In this document: positions 12,235 to 23,569 of the stretch, piece after piece
Numbering within the stretch: the first letter of the stretch is position 1
Layout: each line of letters begins with the position of its first letter
Assembly: GCA_936432065.2 (NCBI GenBank)
Contig: OW386285.2
Coordinates: 408,348,547 to 408,412,546 of the forward strand
DNA from: Rutpela maculata
Taxonomy: Eukaryota; Arthropoda; Insecta; Coleoptera; Cerambycidae
Direction of reading: 5' to 3'
Length of the DNA stretch: 64,000 nucleotides
The notes under the pieces: model-generated
What the model saw: the letters and a program-made list of their open reading frames with translations, nothing else
What the model was told of the DNA's origin: nothing
The model's database searches: none
Made by a program: the position numbers and the translations under genes

Positions 12235-12665
12235 TATTGGTAGCTCAGCTCATTGCATTGTCACCCTCACAAAGACAGATTTCCAAATCGTCTTGTGATA
12301 GATTAAGTCATCTCTCTTCCTGACTGACAGTGTATTTAGGAGGACGGACTTTTGATTTTGGGAAATAGTGTGAGGGTGGATATTGAGCTTTCGGGAGAGA
12401 GGTTTGGGAATTATACTTGTTCTGAATATAACTATGAGGACGGCAGTGGTTTTATCTGTTGCCGCATTGTTTTAATCTCTTCAGCGAGTTCATCGTATTT
12501 GCTTACTTTTTCGCCATAGGACTGCTGTAAGTTATGGGTGTGGAGTACTGTAACGCCTAAGAGGAAAGTCTGTTTTTGCCTCTTCAGGATATATTGTCTA
12601 TTGGCGAGGATGGTTCGTAGAGTTATAACCAATAGATCCCAACAATAGTTTGCAGTCCTCATTCC
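12235..12665 (-). pseudogene. Non-LTR retrotransposon C-terminal remnant
   Basis: The minus strand gives a 76-residue open stretch with L-A-N-R-Q-Y-I-L-K-R-Q-K-Q, then LLGVTVLHTHNLQQSYGEKV and SKYDELAEEIKTM. This pattern (D/K-K-Q-x-x-x-L-L, hydrophobic x-V-x-V, then E-K-x-x-K-Y-x-x-L-A-x-E-I-K-x-M-W) is the conserved tail after the RT domain in several insect non-LTR lineages. It begins and ends with stops. Downstream minus-strand translation keeps weak resemblance to about 12240. No host function is inferred. Confidence 0.65.
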
Positions 12666-13009
12666 CTAAATAGCTGACGGATTGTACTCGTAATATGTTG
12701 TGTTGGTGGTGAGGAGCTTGTGCTGAACAGCTAGCTTGAGATGAACAATCTTTGCTACCTGTTTGTGTAATCAGTGTCTGTCATCATCCTACAGCCCGCT
12801 GTTACGTGTTGAATAGTCGAGTGCACTAGTATCTGAACTTGAGTCGTCATGACGAAGCCCTTCATTTCGGGGAATAGCTCTCCGTAACTGAGTCAGTAGT
12901 TTAACGCTTCTTTGTTAACATTGTCTTGGTTTAGATTATGAGGGTGCTTTCCATAGACTAACTGGTATTTCCACGAGTTAACGAGACTTTCGTCCTAAGG
13001 TCTAGCTAT

Positions 13010-13432
13010 CTGCAGTTACTATTATTATGATTAGGAGCGCAGGCGGCATCTGAAGATATGAAGAATTCTGGTCAATCGGCCCATGGCAATGTTGTCACAT
13101 GCTTGATCTGGAATAGACCAGTGCTCCCCATGAAGAATAGATTTCGTAGTCTCTCCGACTGTAGCAATTTTTTTTATGTTCCTAATGGTGCAAAATTGTC
13201 TAAAATATGGGTGATGGTTTCATCTCCCACTTCACACTTCCAATAAATAGTATCTTCCATCAATCGTTTTGTATGCAGGTGACTGATAGTGGCCTGTTAT
13301 CAATCTTACCATCTGTCTTATTCGTTTCCTATCGAGACCAAACAACCAATTTATGGTGGTGTAAGGGAAGATCCCTTCACATGGAGCCTCAACTGCTTCA
13401 TTCCGTGGGTTTGAACCCATTATTCCAGTCTG
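13010..13432 (-). pseudogene. Non-LTR RNase H C-terminal remnant
   Basis: The minus strand encodes N-W-L-F-G-L-D-R-K-R-I-R-Q-M-V and then RLITGHYQSPAYK, which matches the G-L-x-R-x-x-x-R-x-x-x-x-L-x-T-G-H motif. After a frame change it reads K-C-E-V-G-D-E-T-I-T-H-I-L, a damaged zinc knuckle. Stops follow. It lies just upstream, on the same strand, of the C-terminal remnant at 12235-12665, but the two motifs normally come from different element types, so they are probably separate insertions. Confidence 0.6.
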
Positions 13433-13549
13433 ACTGAATCAGATTTTTTGGTAAATCGAAAGGAGTTTTTGCTCTTCCTCCTGTCAAACGGTATCTTTCC
13501 TCTTTGCCTTTCTTGTCTCCAAACACCCGATACAATAAATCACCAACTC

Positions 13550-14900
13550 TTATTCCCGAAATTAAAATATTGTGGTTTCGGTGAAACCGCTGGTTGTTTT
13601 TTCAACAATTCTTAACTGGGCGCAGCCAAACAGTTGTAAATAATGGCCGATCGGCCTCCAGCAATTTTACAAGCGGCGTTCCTCAGGGGTCAATATTTGG
13701 CCCATTACTCTTCATACTTTATACCGCTGATTTATATAAATCTCTAAATCACTCTAGTAGGAATTTTTATGCTGATGATAGCCAAGTTTATTTCAGTATC
13801 TCTCCGGAGGACGCTGATCATACCGGTACTCTCATAAATATAGATTAAATATACTGATTCATATTTCCAAACCACGCAGCTTACACATCAGTCCGGTTAT
13901 TATTAGTTTTTGGCAGTCAGTGCTTTAAATCCAGAGCTCAAAATAATATTAATATCAAAATATTAGATATAGTGCTTCCAATAACTCCGTCTGCAAAAAC
14001 CTTGGCTTATTAGTTGACTAAATTAATTTCTCATCAGCAAGTGCTTACAAAGAGCATAGTGTTAGCTGAAGCTATCGTTTTCAAATCGGTTCATCCTTAA
14101 TCGAAATTTAAAACAAACTTTATGCGAGTAACTTGCGCTTTCACATTTTAATTACTGTAATGTAGCATATGGGCCCTGATTTCTGTGATGCAGAGGATGC
14201 AAAATACCAGCAGTCGTCTCATTTTAAATTTAAAGAAATGTGATCACTTCTCGAGAGAAATTACCAGTTTAAATTGGTTAAACATGAAAAACCGTAGTTT
14301 ATTGCATACCGCTACTCTACTTCACAAAGTCGTGAAAAATGACCCCCCCCCCCCTTATTTGTTATTAGATTAAAATACTGTGCTGAGCTGCATAATGCTA
14401 ATATTCGTAACCCATACGCATTACATATCCCCGAGCATAGAACATGAAAGTTTCAGCAAACCTTCTCTTATCAAGCACCGCATATTTACAATACCATCGA
14501 TGATCACCTAAAACTGCTCTCTATATACTAATTTAAACTAAACTTTAAACAAAATCTTCTGGTTAAACAATGTAAAGACAATAATTAACAGGTCTACAAA
14601 AAAAAAAAAAGGTCTTACCCTAAGGTTTTCTTTTTTGTAAACCTCTCTCCTTTTTTTGTAAACCTGTGTTATTGTTAATTTTATTTTAATTATACATCTA
14701 TATAACATGGAATTTAACATCTCTCGTTATTTGCATTGCTTATTGAATCTTCTCTCAGTTCTTAAAATAAGCAATGTTATCTATTATATGGTCCATCTTG
14801 TTATTTTTTATGTTTCAACTATTGTTATTTAGGTTAAAGTGTAAGAATAGTGTGCGACTAAACTTTCGCCTATTAAGGTCCATTTATTATTATTATGAGT
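13550..14900 (+). pseudogene. Jockey/CR1-like non-LTR element, RT to 3' end
   Basis: The RT domain is readable at 13594-13848: F-L-T-G-R-S-Q-T-V-V-N-N-G-R, then TSGVPQGSIFGPLLFILYTA and the catalytic FYADDSQVY (YADD). After frameshifts the C-terminal part returns at 14185-14373 (SRLILNLKKCDHFSREI, L-N-W-L-N-M-K-N-R, LLHKVVKND) and on to about 14530 (HIYNTIDDHLKLLS). This matches the usual end of Jockey/CR1-like ORF2. It finishes with a short (ATT)n tract at 14882-14897, as does the copy at 47.7-50.7 kb. The 5' end is truncated. A small hairpin with A/T-rich arms lies at 14585-14670. Confidence 0.85.
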
Positions 14901-15402
14901 TTGAATAAGTTGTGTTCACGGGACGTTAGTTGCAGTCATAGACAGATAGTCCCAGTTGAGATTTTGAGCTGGTAACAGGAATTTCCGAATTCAGGACGAG
15001 GTTTAATTGAACGGAATACATCTGTTACCCATCTGTTACCCAAAACGCTTTTAGTAGGGTATGTGAGGGATATTATCAGAATCACGAGTAGCCTTAAAGG
15101 CTTTTTATGCCATTTAAAATGGTATGTGAGATGTTAAGGTGAAAGAAGTGTAACATAAACTAAACCTAAAGTGGTTTTGAATTCCTCTTCTGTGTTTTTA
15201 TTTCAAAATCTGCGTATTCTAAGCGGCTAGTTCTGAAATGAAGGATAATCGGTTTAGTAGTCACCATACAATATGACAGTATTTCTACCAAATATCCATA
15301 AAACCCAATTCCTGACATATTTCTATTTTTAACTGATGGCCTTGTTATGGGTCCTGAATGGTTTCACTGAATCCACTGACATTTAAATTAGAATTGTATT
15401 CA
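14901..15402. other. Flank 3' of the tetraspanin; nothing recognised
   Basis: Non-coding sequence between a non-LTR 3' end and the candidate tetraspanin poly(A) site. No gene or repeat was identified. Confidence 0.4.
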
Positions 15403-15408
15403 TTTATT
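15403..15408 (-). terminator. Candidate poly(A) signal of the tetraspanin
   Basis: A minus-strand AATAAA lies about 215 nt after the TGA of the last tetraspanin exon, with AT-rich sequence between. It is the first canonical hexamer seen downstream. In such AT-rich DNA the motif is common by chance, so support is only positional. Confidence 0.4.
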
Positions 15409-15621
15409 AATGAATTTTCCCCAAGGCCTCAAAGAGTGATAAGAATCAAGGCATTTAATGTTATCTAGCTTGTCACGAACATATTTGAATAGACTTTAGC
15501 AAACATAACGTAACAGTAGTAAAAATAATAAAACTTCACATGAGCTAGAGGTATTAAAATGAGTGCAGAACGATCGTTAAGATTGCTTAAGATAATGAGA
15601 AAATTCGTATTTGTCAGGAAC

Positions 15622-15696
15622 TCATGCGTATGCTTCGCGACGTAGTTGGTTCTTTATCGAGCTGGAAAGGCATAGTGTGAATACGGCACCAATTAT
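15622..15696 (-). CDS. Tetraspanin, last exon: end of TM4, C-terminal tail and stop
   Basis: This is a 25-codon terminal exon, too short for an ORF scan and found by searching for the end of TM4. The acceptor reads TTTTATTTTTCAG and is followed by IIGAVFTLCLSSSIKNQ, then LRREAYA and a TGA stop. The A-V-F-x-L-C-L-x-x-S-I-K-N pattern is the standard end of TM4 plus the juxtamembrane basic tail. The arginine-rich end closing in A-Y-A resembles the R-R-x-A-Y tails of the insect Tsp42E cluster. It joins the previous exon in phase 0 (ATIE|IIGAV), giving a continuous TM4. With this exon the recovered protein is 217 residues. Adding a start exon of about 20 residues gives about 237, normal for the family. 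A possible poly(A) signal lies about 215 bp downstream. Confidence 0.9.
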   Translation of the reverse strand: MIGAVFTLCLSSSIKNQLRREAYA

Positions 15697-15960
15697 CTGA
15701 AAAATAAAACCAAACGAAAATCATTAATCACTTTTCAAGGACAGTATTAATAAAAATACATAAATGCTTTCACGTTAGAAGTAAAATAGCTACAGCTCAA
15801 AGTAGCTTTGTGGCTGGTTACTGAATACGCAGTAGCAACTAGTTGAATTTTAGAAAAAATATGCGTTATGATTTAATTATGAATAAGCGGTATTTTTAAA
15901 GCTCATACCTTTGCCTCAGATTGCACTTCGAGATACTTAGTATCCGATCATCTCTTTCTA

Positions 15961-17823
15961 ACAGATATCTATAGTCCACCCAAATTAGTCATTTTAGAAG
16001 AAATAATTTATACAGTAATAATATTTGAGATGCGTACTCTAGAGAGTTAGAAATAGATACCCGAAAGTCACCCCCTCCCCATTTAGAGATGGAACGTCCC
16101 TGTTTTTGCAAAAAACCACCCTTAACGGGGACTTAAAGCTGGTTTTTCACTTTTATCTTTTAAACCGTTCGTCGGAAGAGAAAAAAATATAGGAAATAAA
16201 AAAAGTGTCGTTAAATTCTGCATAAAAAATGCCCTATTAACTTTGTAGCTTATCCTCACCTATTTCGCGTAAACAACCTCCGTAAAGAGGAGAGCACAGG
16301 TAAAAATCGCTTCTATTCGAAATTTCACAGCGAATATCTTAAAACCGGTTACTTTAACGAGAAAAATGTTCAGGAAGGAATTTATAGAGCGGAATCTCTC
16401 TATAAGACGCATGTATAGCGGGATTGACGCAAGTGATTTTTATTTATTTTCCCTTTCGACGAACTCTTCTTCAAATTCGGAATTTAAATTACTCATGGCA
16501 ATTAGAGTACATTTATGAGCAGCACAATCCAATCTTAACACAGCTGCATCGTTTTCCGCAACCCTTTTTGCAGCTGCAGGATATTAGCTGCAGGGTGGAA
16601 ATTGGTGCTGTCTACTTTCTTCTAACCTCAATCCGTTGGTTCCAATTTTTCTCCTCGCCAAGATTGAATTTGGAGAAATACTCTGTAAAAATGTTGACGT
16701 AATGCCTCAGATGTTGGTGGCAGTCTTGGTATAATCCCAGCACTAAATTGACGACCAACTTATTGAAAATAATGAATCTTTGATGATTCAAAGATGTCTC
16801 TTTTTTTGGGGCTTTGTATAATGCAATCGCGAATTGTTCTTCAGCACTTGTAATTTCTTGTTTCGTTGAGCTACGGTTGTTGAATATGCGGACAACCTCT
16901 TCCAGATCTTTTCTTTTATTGACGCATTACACCGTTTGCACTTTTCCTTCACCAAAGAAAGCTGAAGTAGTGTCGCATCTGAACGCGTGGACCAAAAGAA
17001 CTGTCTCCTTACATCTTTTTAAAACTTCCGAGGACTGCAAGTCACGAAACTGTATGCTTTATTTTCTATTTTCCCTGAGCCTACAGCAGTAATTGTTTTG
17101 ATTCCCTCGTTTTTAAACCTCCCCAGCAATGGCGAAATAAACCGGTCCTTATTTGTGAGATTGTTTATCATTTCCGATGAAATGCGCTTCAAAAGTAGCT
17201 GCTGTCTTTTGATGCTCTCCGTACTGCAGACATTGTCAGCACTACAGTCACTTTTTTGCCGTAATGATTACTAATAAAGCGAACGCAGGCTGTATAAATG
17301 CTGTATGTGCTTTGGCCATACTACTCGATGAATCAAATTGCCGTCATCAACAATGAACTGGCAATCAGAAAAGTCTATTGGCCTCTGTCGTACAGCATTC
17401 AGAATATCATACATAGACGAATTCTTTGTTTAAAGTAACCGGTTTTAAGATGTTCGCTATGAAACTTCAAATAGGATTAATTTTTACCTGTGCGTTCCAA
17501 ACTACCCCCGTGTTCGGACGCTGTTAGCACGAAATCGGTGAGGATAAGTTACAAGGTTAATAGAATCTTTTTTATCGAGAATTTAACGACAAATTTTTTA
17601 TTTCCTATGCTCTTTTCTCTTCCGATGAACAGTTTACAAAGTAAAAGTGAAAAACTAGCTTTAAGTCCCCGTTGGGGGTGTTTCTTTGCAAAAAGGGATG
17701 TTCCACCTTTTCAGGTATCTATTTCTAACCCTATCTAGAGTACGCATCTCAAATATTATTACTTTATAAATTATTTCTTCTATTCACTGTTTTTTAATCT
17801 AATTTGGGTGTACTACTATCTGT
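15961..17823 (-). mobile_element. Long-TIR DNA transposon carrying a PIN-like/CXC ORF, element 1
   Basis: Positions 15961-16357 and 17431-17823 are inverted repeats of about 395 bp. Matching blocks include ACAGATA and CACCCAAATTAG at the outer ends and TTAAAACCGGTTACTTTA against TAAAGTAACCGGTTTTAA at the inner ends. Between them the minus strand holds a degraded PIN-like/CXC coding region. The element sits inside the tetraspanin intron 15697-20863, in the same orientation as the gene. No target-site duplication was resolved. Confidence 0.85.
16480..17425 (-). pseudogene. PIN-like/CXC transposon protein, copy 1 (internally deleted)
   Basis: From the N-terminal side the minus strand gives DFSDCQFIVDDGNLIHRVVW, then a damaged segment with NNLTNKDRFISPLLGRFKNE and GIKTITA. 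It jumps to ENKAYSF, skipping the nuclease acidic motifs seen in the other copies. Then come LKRCKETVLLVHAFRCDTTS plus AFFGEGK, the LPPTSEALRQHFYRVFLQIQ block with SWRGEKLEPTDWG, and finally CSCKKGCGKRCSCVKIGLCC, a CXC cysteine-rich tail like the tesmin/TSO1 CXC motif. Stops and frameshifts occur throughout, so it is dead. The flanking long TIRs suggest it was the element's own protein. The exact molecular role is unknown. Confidence 0.75.
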
Positions 17824-19500
17824 ATTTTCTTTGCGCATTTCACCTGCAAAGCTACTTTCTGTAAAACTTCGAAAAATGGTTAAATAAGACCGATTTCGAT
17901 TAAACCTTTTGCAATGGGTTCTAATGTTCTAAATGACATTTGTAAAAATATTTTCCCATCAAAAAATTGTGCTATGTCTCATTAATTCTTTAGGCAAATT
18001 GTTAATAAAATCAGAAAAATGATAAAAATGAGAAAAAAACATAAAAAAAACGATTTTTTGCAAACATCTTGAAAACTACTAATTTTATCAAAAAGTATTA
18101 AAACATATAACTTGAAGACTATGAATTGAGATAAGTTCTATCCAATTTGGCCAACAATTGACCGAGATAAGATTTTTTAAGGTTTAGTATTTTTTTTTAC
18201 TCCTCTCCAAAAGTGAAATTTCAACGCGCGTTTTTGATGATTAATAAGATAATTTCAAGTTAATCTTGACTTTTTTGTAGCTCTTAATAAAATTAATCAA
18301 ATGACATATATTATTTTCCTTAAAAATGATATAAAAAATACAATTTTTTTGTTACAAACAATCGTCTTTAAACACACAAAATATTAGAAACTTCTGTTGA
18401 AAAATAGAGCTTATTTAACTTTCTTTGAAATGGAATCAACCGAGTTCATTTACTCTAATTACAGCCTTCTACAGTCACTTGCAAAAGGGAATTTTTCCCG
18501 CCCAAAAATAGGTCATTTTAATATATGTACTTTTCAGTCTAGACATCGAGAAAAAAATTGTGGAGGTGTTAGGTACAACTTTTACGTCAAATTTGGTTTG
18601 TTTCATTTGACTCAAAATTAGGAAAGTAAGTTGGAAAATACTGAGCACACTTTCAAGCACGCTATTAAAAAAATCCATATTATTAAAAAATTCCAATCTA
18701 AATCTGGCCTAAAATAAACTTTTTATGGGGTTACAAGAAAAATGGGACATTGTGTATTTCTGAAAAATTGTAATAATAATATTAATACCTATTACACATG
18801 TAGCTAACAATTAAATAAAATAATAAAGGGATTTTCTTTATATTCGTGCCACTTTTGTCATGCTTGTTATGTTTGATACTGGAATATGGATTATAAGGGT
18901 ATAGGTATTGTCATGGAATAATATATTAAATATTTAAAATTAGAGTTAAAAACGATTTGTTTGCAAAATACATTGTATGTAAGGCCTGTAACGAATTCGA
19001 GGATATTAAAAAATACCACGCTGAATTAATAACGTTAACCTTATTTGATTCAAAAGTGTAATAATATCCCTGCTGAAGGGAAAATTTTATTCAAGACAAT
19101 TTAAGATAGCGTATTAAGGAATTCTACAATGTCTTACAAAGTATGTAAGAAAAAATTCAGTAAAAGTATTACATTTGTTTTCCTTATTAATTTAGTTCTC
19201 CAATACTTATTCAACCCCAAAGAAGATTTAAATTTGGTGTCAAGAAACTTTATTTTGTAAGAATAATAAAAAATTTGTTGCTTAGTTATTTTTAATAAAA
19301 ATCCCAAATTAGTAAAACGTTATCTTTTTATTTATTATTTTTTAAGATAATATCTAATAGGTCAACAGCCACGAATACTGCATATCTGTCGTTTGATATG
19401 AAAGCTTTCAGTGTAATAATAGCCCCTTGAGGTAAACCAGAAAAACACAAAAAGACAAAAAGTGCAAAAGTTCTGTGACTGGACCGCAAGAAATCTACCT
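17824..19500. other. Intron sequence, AT-rich, no resolved feature
   Basis: Lies in the tetraspanin intron. It holds short frames on both strands (for example around 18400-18700) that resemble no family I know. The phrasing of 17900-18250 (runs such as GAAAACTACTAATTTTATC) is like the diverged foldback families elsewhere in the window, but I could not pair arms. Confidence 0.4.
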
Positions 19501-19504
19501 CTCC

Positions 19505-20668
19505 CCCCTCCCCCGTCTTCGAAGGCGGGGAACACGATGGTGATAATATTTTCCAACTACCCTTCACCCACTACTCCCAAACCGGAAAAGTCACCCCCTT
19601 TTCCACTCTAAGTCCAAAATTTAATCAAAATAAAAAAACCGCTGCCCAAGGAATCACTACTTCCACATCCAGATTTTCTATCCAAGTCATTCACAACGAA
19701 AAAATTTTGTATGTGGAAATAATTGTTTATGGAACTTTAATATAATATTTGAAATCCTCTACCCCAAAAACCCATAAAACGATACCCCAAATCGGTAGTG
19801 GGGTGGGGGTGGTGATAGAGGGTGGTAGTGGGTGGATAAAGCAAAAAAATATTTCGAGGTTTCAGGGTCTTGTACACACACTAAATCATAATTTTTTTCA
19901 TCTCCTTTAATAATGGAGTGGGGGTGGTAATGGGGGGTGGCTAATGCCAAAATTTGTTTTGAGACCTTAACTTCTCTTGTATATACTAAATAAACTCTTA
20001 CCTGCTTGATTTACCTATTTACCCCAAATTTACCCCAATTTACCTCCCAACTCTTCGACGGAACAAGATGAAAATATAATCTAATTCTATATCTCGTTAA
20101 AGTACATATAAGTACATAAAGTACAAATTTCAAGTCAATATCTCAAACGGTTCCAGAGTAAACGTGCGCACAAAAAAGTTACAGACCGACAAGAATTTTT
20201 TTTCACTCAAACTTAAAATCTCGACGTTTCATAACATTCTAAGCCTATTTGAACAATAAAAATTTTAAAAAAATTTTTTGTCGTTACTAATCCACTAGAT
20301 GTGGAAGTAAAAATTTTGTTTAAAATGTCAAGTCCGAAAATATCATTTTAATGGGTTTTTTGCGAGTTTGTTTAAAAAATTTATGACAATTTTGTTTGAA
20401 ATTAAACCCAAGCTGCCAGGTAGTTGTAAGTAATTTGTAGTTTTTTTTATATTCTTTAAATTTATTAATTTTTTAAATTTAAAATATTTCATTTTTTGTA
20501 TTTTGATGAAATTTTGGACTCAAGAGTTTTGGACAATTCTGAACAACTTTCATTAAGCACCGGAAAGTGTGTAAAAGAGTTGGTTTTTCCGGTTTGGGGG
20601 TAGTGTGTGAAAGGTAGGTCGAAAAATATTGTCACTATCATGTTCCCCGCCCTCGAAAACGGGGGGGA
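19505..20668. repeat. Inverted short repeats flanking a DINE-1-like copy
   Basis: Positions 19509-19588 (reading CCCACTACTCCCAAACCGG at the inner side) are the reverse complement of about 20588-20668 (CCGGTTTGGGGGTAGTGTG onward). The same unit occurs at 1797-1890 and 2040-2110. The arms bracket the repeat copy at 19632-20310, which looks like a later insertion into a foldback. Confidence 0.55.
19632..20310 (+). mobile_element. DINE-1/HINE-like 0.7-kb repeat, copy A
   Basis: Starts AAAAAACCGCTGCCCAAGG, then TACTTCCACATCCAG, and ends ACTAGATGTGGAAGTAA; the two ends form short inverted repeats. Internal landmarks shared by all copies are a CCCCAAAAACCCATAAA block, G/T-rich GGGGTGGGGGTGGTGAT, CAAGTCAATATCTCAAACGG and a short GACA microsatellite. 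In this copy the microsatellite is reduced and the 3' hairpin is imperfect. Confidence 0.8.
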
Positions 20669-20863
20669 CAGATGTCTAGCGGTTCAGTCACAGAATTTTT
20701 GGGGTCAAAGCTTTAGCTCAAGGAACTAATATATACATCAGGGGAAAATTTTCTGGAAATTTTTTTGGTTGCTGTAGAGACAATAACAAATTAAATCCTC
20801 CTCTTGCATGTAAGATATAGGTGTGAAATTCTCAATAATAGTTTTATTGAAATATGTCCTTAC

Positions 20864-21067
20864 CTCAATGGTTGCAACGGCTATTGCTAAAATTCCTAAT
20901 AAGTCTAGACCATTCTTGAACCATTTATAAGCATTTTCCGCGCAACCTTTCCGGAAACAGTCCGTTGAAGTAGTTGTACATTCTTTGCCGCTCTTACAAC
21001 ATGAATCTGGCAGTTTCCCCTCGCTCCAATTCCAATCTTTAGGATCGTCAACTCCGCAGCATTCCAG
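20864..21067 (-). CDS. Tetraspanin, internal exon: cysteine-rich large loop and start of TM4
   Basis: This exon has 68 codons, phase 0, from an acceptor reading TTTTCTGTAG to a GTAAGG donor. It carries the defining large-loop cysteines: LECCGVDDPKDWNW with the CCG motif, then LPDSCC, then three more cysteines (K-E-C, D-C-F, G-C). TM4 begins near the end (LDLLGILAIAVATIE). I count seven cysteines in the loop. Four, six or eight is usual, so one may be unpaired or one may have been lost; a reading error is possible. The glutamate at the end of the TM4 segment is typical of insect and vertebrate tetraspanins. The exon is followed by a 5.2-kb intron that contains a complete long-TIR transposon (15961-17823) and a DINE-1-like repeat. 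Confidence 0.94.
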
Positions 21068-21399
21068 CTACAGAAAAGGAAATACAGAATGTTACTTGAT
21101 GTTAGAATGCTACATTAAATGAAAGTAATTATAGGTTTGTACCCAACTAACACTATTTTATAATAACTATAGTAAATGCTATAGGAGCTAGTTAGCTAGT
21201 TAGCTAGCTAGTTACTATAGGAACTATAGGAGCTAGTTGAAGTCCATTGCATAGACATTCATTTCTCAACAGGGCAGGCACGTTTCGCCTTCCCAGGCTC
21301 ATCAGTGCCACACGTTAGAGAAAGGACGAAAATGCAAACGCTTAAACCAGTACTCCGTAAGTGTGACCACAAGGCATTAACTGTGCCATCTATGCGAGA

Positions 21400-21715
21400 T
21401 GGTAGAGATTGTTAAGAAGTAAATGTTTTACAAAGTTCGACTATTTCTAGTCATCACAGAAACTGCGAATGCAGATTACTACTTCTGATACAATCCACGT
21501 GTAGTGGCAGATGCACCATAGATGATGCACTAGACTTTTCAGTCCGGCTATACCTCTATACTTGAAAAGAGACTGGAAAGTCAGAACAGTCTACTCCGCC
21601 ATCTATGGTACGCTAAATTTACTATTTATCAGAAGTAATCTACATTCGCAGTTTTTATGATGACTAGAAATAATCGAACTTTGTAAAACATTTGCTTCTG
21701 GACAATCTTTACGAG
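21400..21715. repeat. Foldback/MITE in the tetraspanin intron
   Basis: GTTTTACAAAGTTCGA near 21426 pairs with TCGAACTTTGTAAAAC near 21672, and GCAGATTACTACTTCTGATA near 21471 pairs with TATCAGAAGTAATCT near 21628. The short loop contains a second, smaller inverted pair (CACCATAGATG with CATCTATGGTAC). The TAGTTAGC-rich microsatellite at 21180-21235 lies just left. Confidence 0.8.
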
Positions 21716-21717
21716 AC

Positions 21718-22200
21718 GAAACTCTTGCCGCTACACCACCATTTCTTATTACTAAAATTGTTAATGAGTGTAATATATACCATTAGAAAATTTATTGTGA
21801 TTATTAGGAAACACACATTAGTAAAATGTATTAAAAAAAAATAGTGATAGGAAATAACATTTCGCAAGGTTTCTATTTATTACAAACCATAAAAAAATGT
21901 AAAAAATATTTTTTTAAATTTTAAATTACTAAACTTTTTTATTTACCAATCTATTTTGTTAAAAAACAATAGGGTTCTTCCTCTAGCTAACACTAAGTTA
22001 CTCTCCAAATTTCAATACAACCGGATTTTTCTTTCTTGAGTTATCGTGCTTACAAGAAACGTGACGGACGGACAGACGGACGGACGGACAGACGGACGGA
22101 CGGACGGACGGACAGACATTTTGAAAGTTGTTCAGAATTCGTTCACTAACATAACGATATAAAAATTTTTTCTCTACGAGCGATATTTACTGATTTAGAA
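21718..22200 (-). mobile_element. GTCY-microsatellite repeat family, copy 1, with tRNA-like end
   Basis: Read on the minus strand this contains TTCTGAACAACTTTCAAAATG, then a GTCC/GTCT tetranucleotide tract (22062-22118 on the plus strand as GACGGACA units). CACGTTTCTTGTAAGCACG, CTCAAGAAAGAAAAATCCGG and GCTAGAGGAAGAACCCTATT follow. It ends in GGTGGTGTAGCGGCAAGAG, which resembles a tRNA 5' half with an A box. Copies 2 and 3 are at 30985-31480 and 56985-57410. Confidence 0.7.
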
Positions 22201-23073
22201 ATGTGCCTATCAAATACAATATACACTTCGCAATAAGGATTTCATAGTAGCTTCAATACATAAAGCTGCAGAACAGTGCTTTTATCTTAAAAATAAACAC
22301 GCCTATACTTCAGTAAAATAAAATTTTTGGACCAAACCTGGAACAAATTTGTAATAAGCTAATTTCTTTGGGATTATATTCTATGGCTAGTCAGGAGTCT
22401 CTTACTGAAAATCCCAAAAAATCCGCCGTGCAAAAATAAAGAAAAAAGGCTCCGCCATGTTGAAATTAGGCACTTTTTTCTTTTAATGGGTAATAGCCCA
22501 TACTTATGACACTTTAGAAAAAAAGTAAAGAGGCAAAATTTTAAGAGAAAGAGTTTCAATATGGTATAAATCGATTAAATATTAACAGTTATGAAAGGTG
22601 AGACGTTAAGTAGGTATGGGGCCAGACTTATACGTTTCCCTCTACCCCCCTTGACCCCTCGCCGAAGCCTACACACCATCTAAGAATTTGTCATTTCATG
22701 ACAAATAACCATTTTTAAAGACTGACACCTAGAGCAGGGTTTTTATGTTTATTTTCCCTGCATTAATTAGAATTATTACACCCATTTGCTTATTAATTTT
22801 TAACAATTTTTAGATGTGAAATCCTTTGATATAAGCTTAAAACACGATTAAACTTTTTAGAGATCGTTTACTAATTCCTAAAAACATGATCTTGGATATC
22901 GTTGCCGAAACACCTGGCCGTTGTGTCACTCTGCGCGACCAGCCGCGATTTTGTGACGCAATGTTTATTTCTTATTGATGTTAACTGATGAAATAAATGG
23001 GATACAAGAAAATGACATGTTAAATATTTAAACATAATAAATAATATAAAATTTGGCAATTTGGCAGACTTAT

Positions 23074-23344
23074 ACGAGATCACCGAGTGCAGCAACGTCG
23101 CGCGCGGTGAAGACTTGGATGGGTGATGGCTCTCGATCGGATCATCTAAGGGGCGGGGCACCACGCAGCGAAACAGCGACACAGTTGCTAGGGCTATACA
23201 GGGTAAGCACAATAAGCCCAGGAGGCTGCAGTGCCCTCAGAGTAGTATACAGACGAGCCTGGGAGGAGGGGGATTTGGTCAGTAAGAGTCTGACGCTTCC
23301 AATTGGATGGATTGGTGCCCATGAGGGCTTCTCTTAAAAAAAAA
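23074..23344 (+). mobile_element. 5S rRNA-derived SINE inserted in element 2
   Basis: The head GAGATCACCGAGTGCAGCAA, then CGTCGCGCGCGGTGAAG and ACTTGGATGGGTGATGG, follows the middle of eukaryotic 5S rRNA: the G-A-T-C-A-C-C-G-A stretch, A-G-C-A-A-C-G-T-C, and the C-box-like region G-C-G-C-G-G-T-T-A-G-T-A-C-T-T-G-G-A-T-G-G-G. A non-5S body follows, then a 3' A tract at 23335-23344. It is GC-rich against its surroundings. No target-site duplication was seen. The open frame through it is not a gene. Confidence 0.75.
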
Positions 23345-23569
23345 GTTATGATTGTCAAAATTACAGATTCTTTTCAAAAAGGGTATTTTTTATATTTTAA
23401 CACCGTAAGAATGTAACAATAGTCAACAAAAACTTTTGTTAGTAATACTAATTAAACATGGTTTATTTAATTATGAAAGAAAACATATGCCGACGATATT
23501 TCGTTTCGAAAAACAACAAAATCATCTCTTTTTTTCTTATTTTGAAAAAAAAACTTACATCAAGTCCAA

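Noticed and set aside
19328..19567. Overlapping minus-strand frames of 64-79 codons
   Set aside because: They run through a repeat unit found at three other places in the window; they shift frame between copies.
22062..22118. Array of GACGGACA units considered as CRISPR or satellite
   Set aside because: The units are 4-8 bp microsatellite repeats without spacers, in a eukaryotic dispersed repeat.
23053..23337. 94-codon GC-rich open frame
   Set aside because: It lies inside the 5S-derived SINE; the overlapping minus-strand 113-codon frame (22871-23212) is also incidental.
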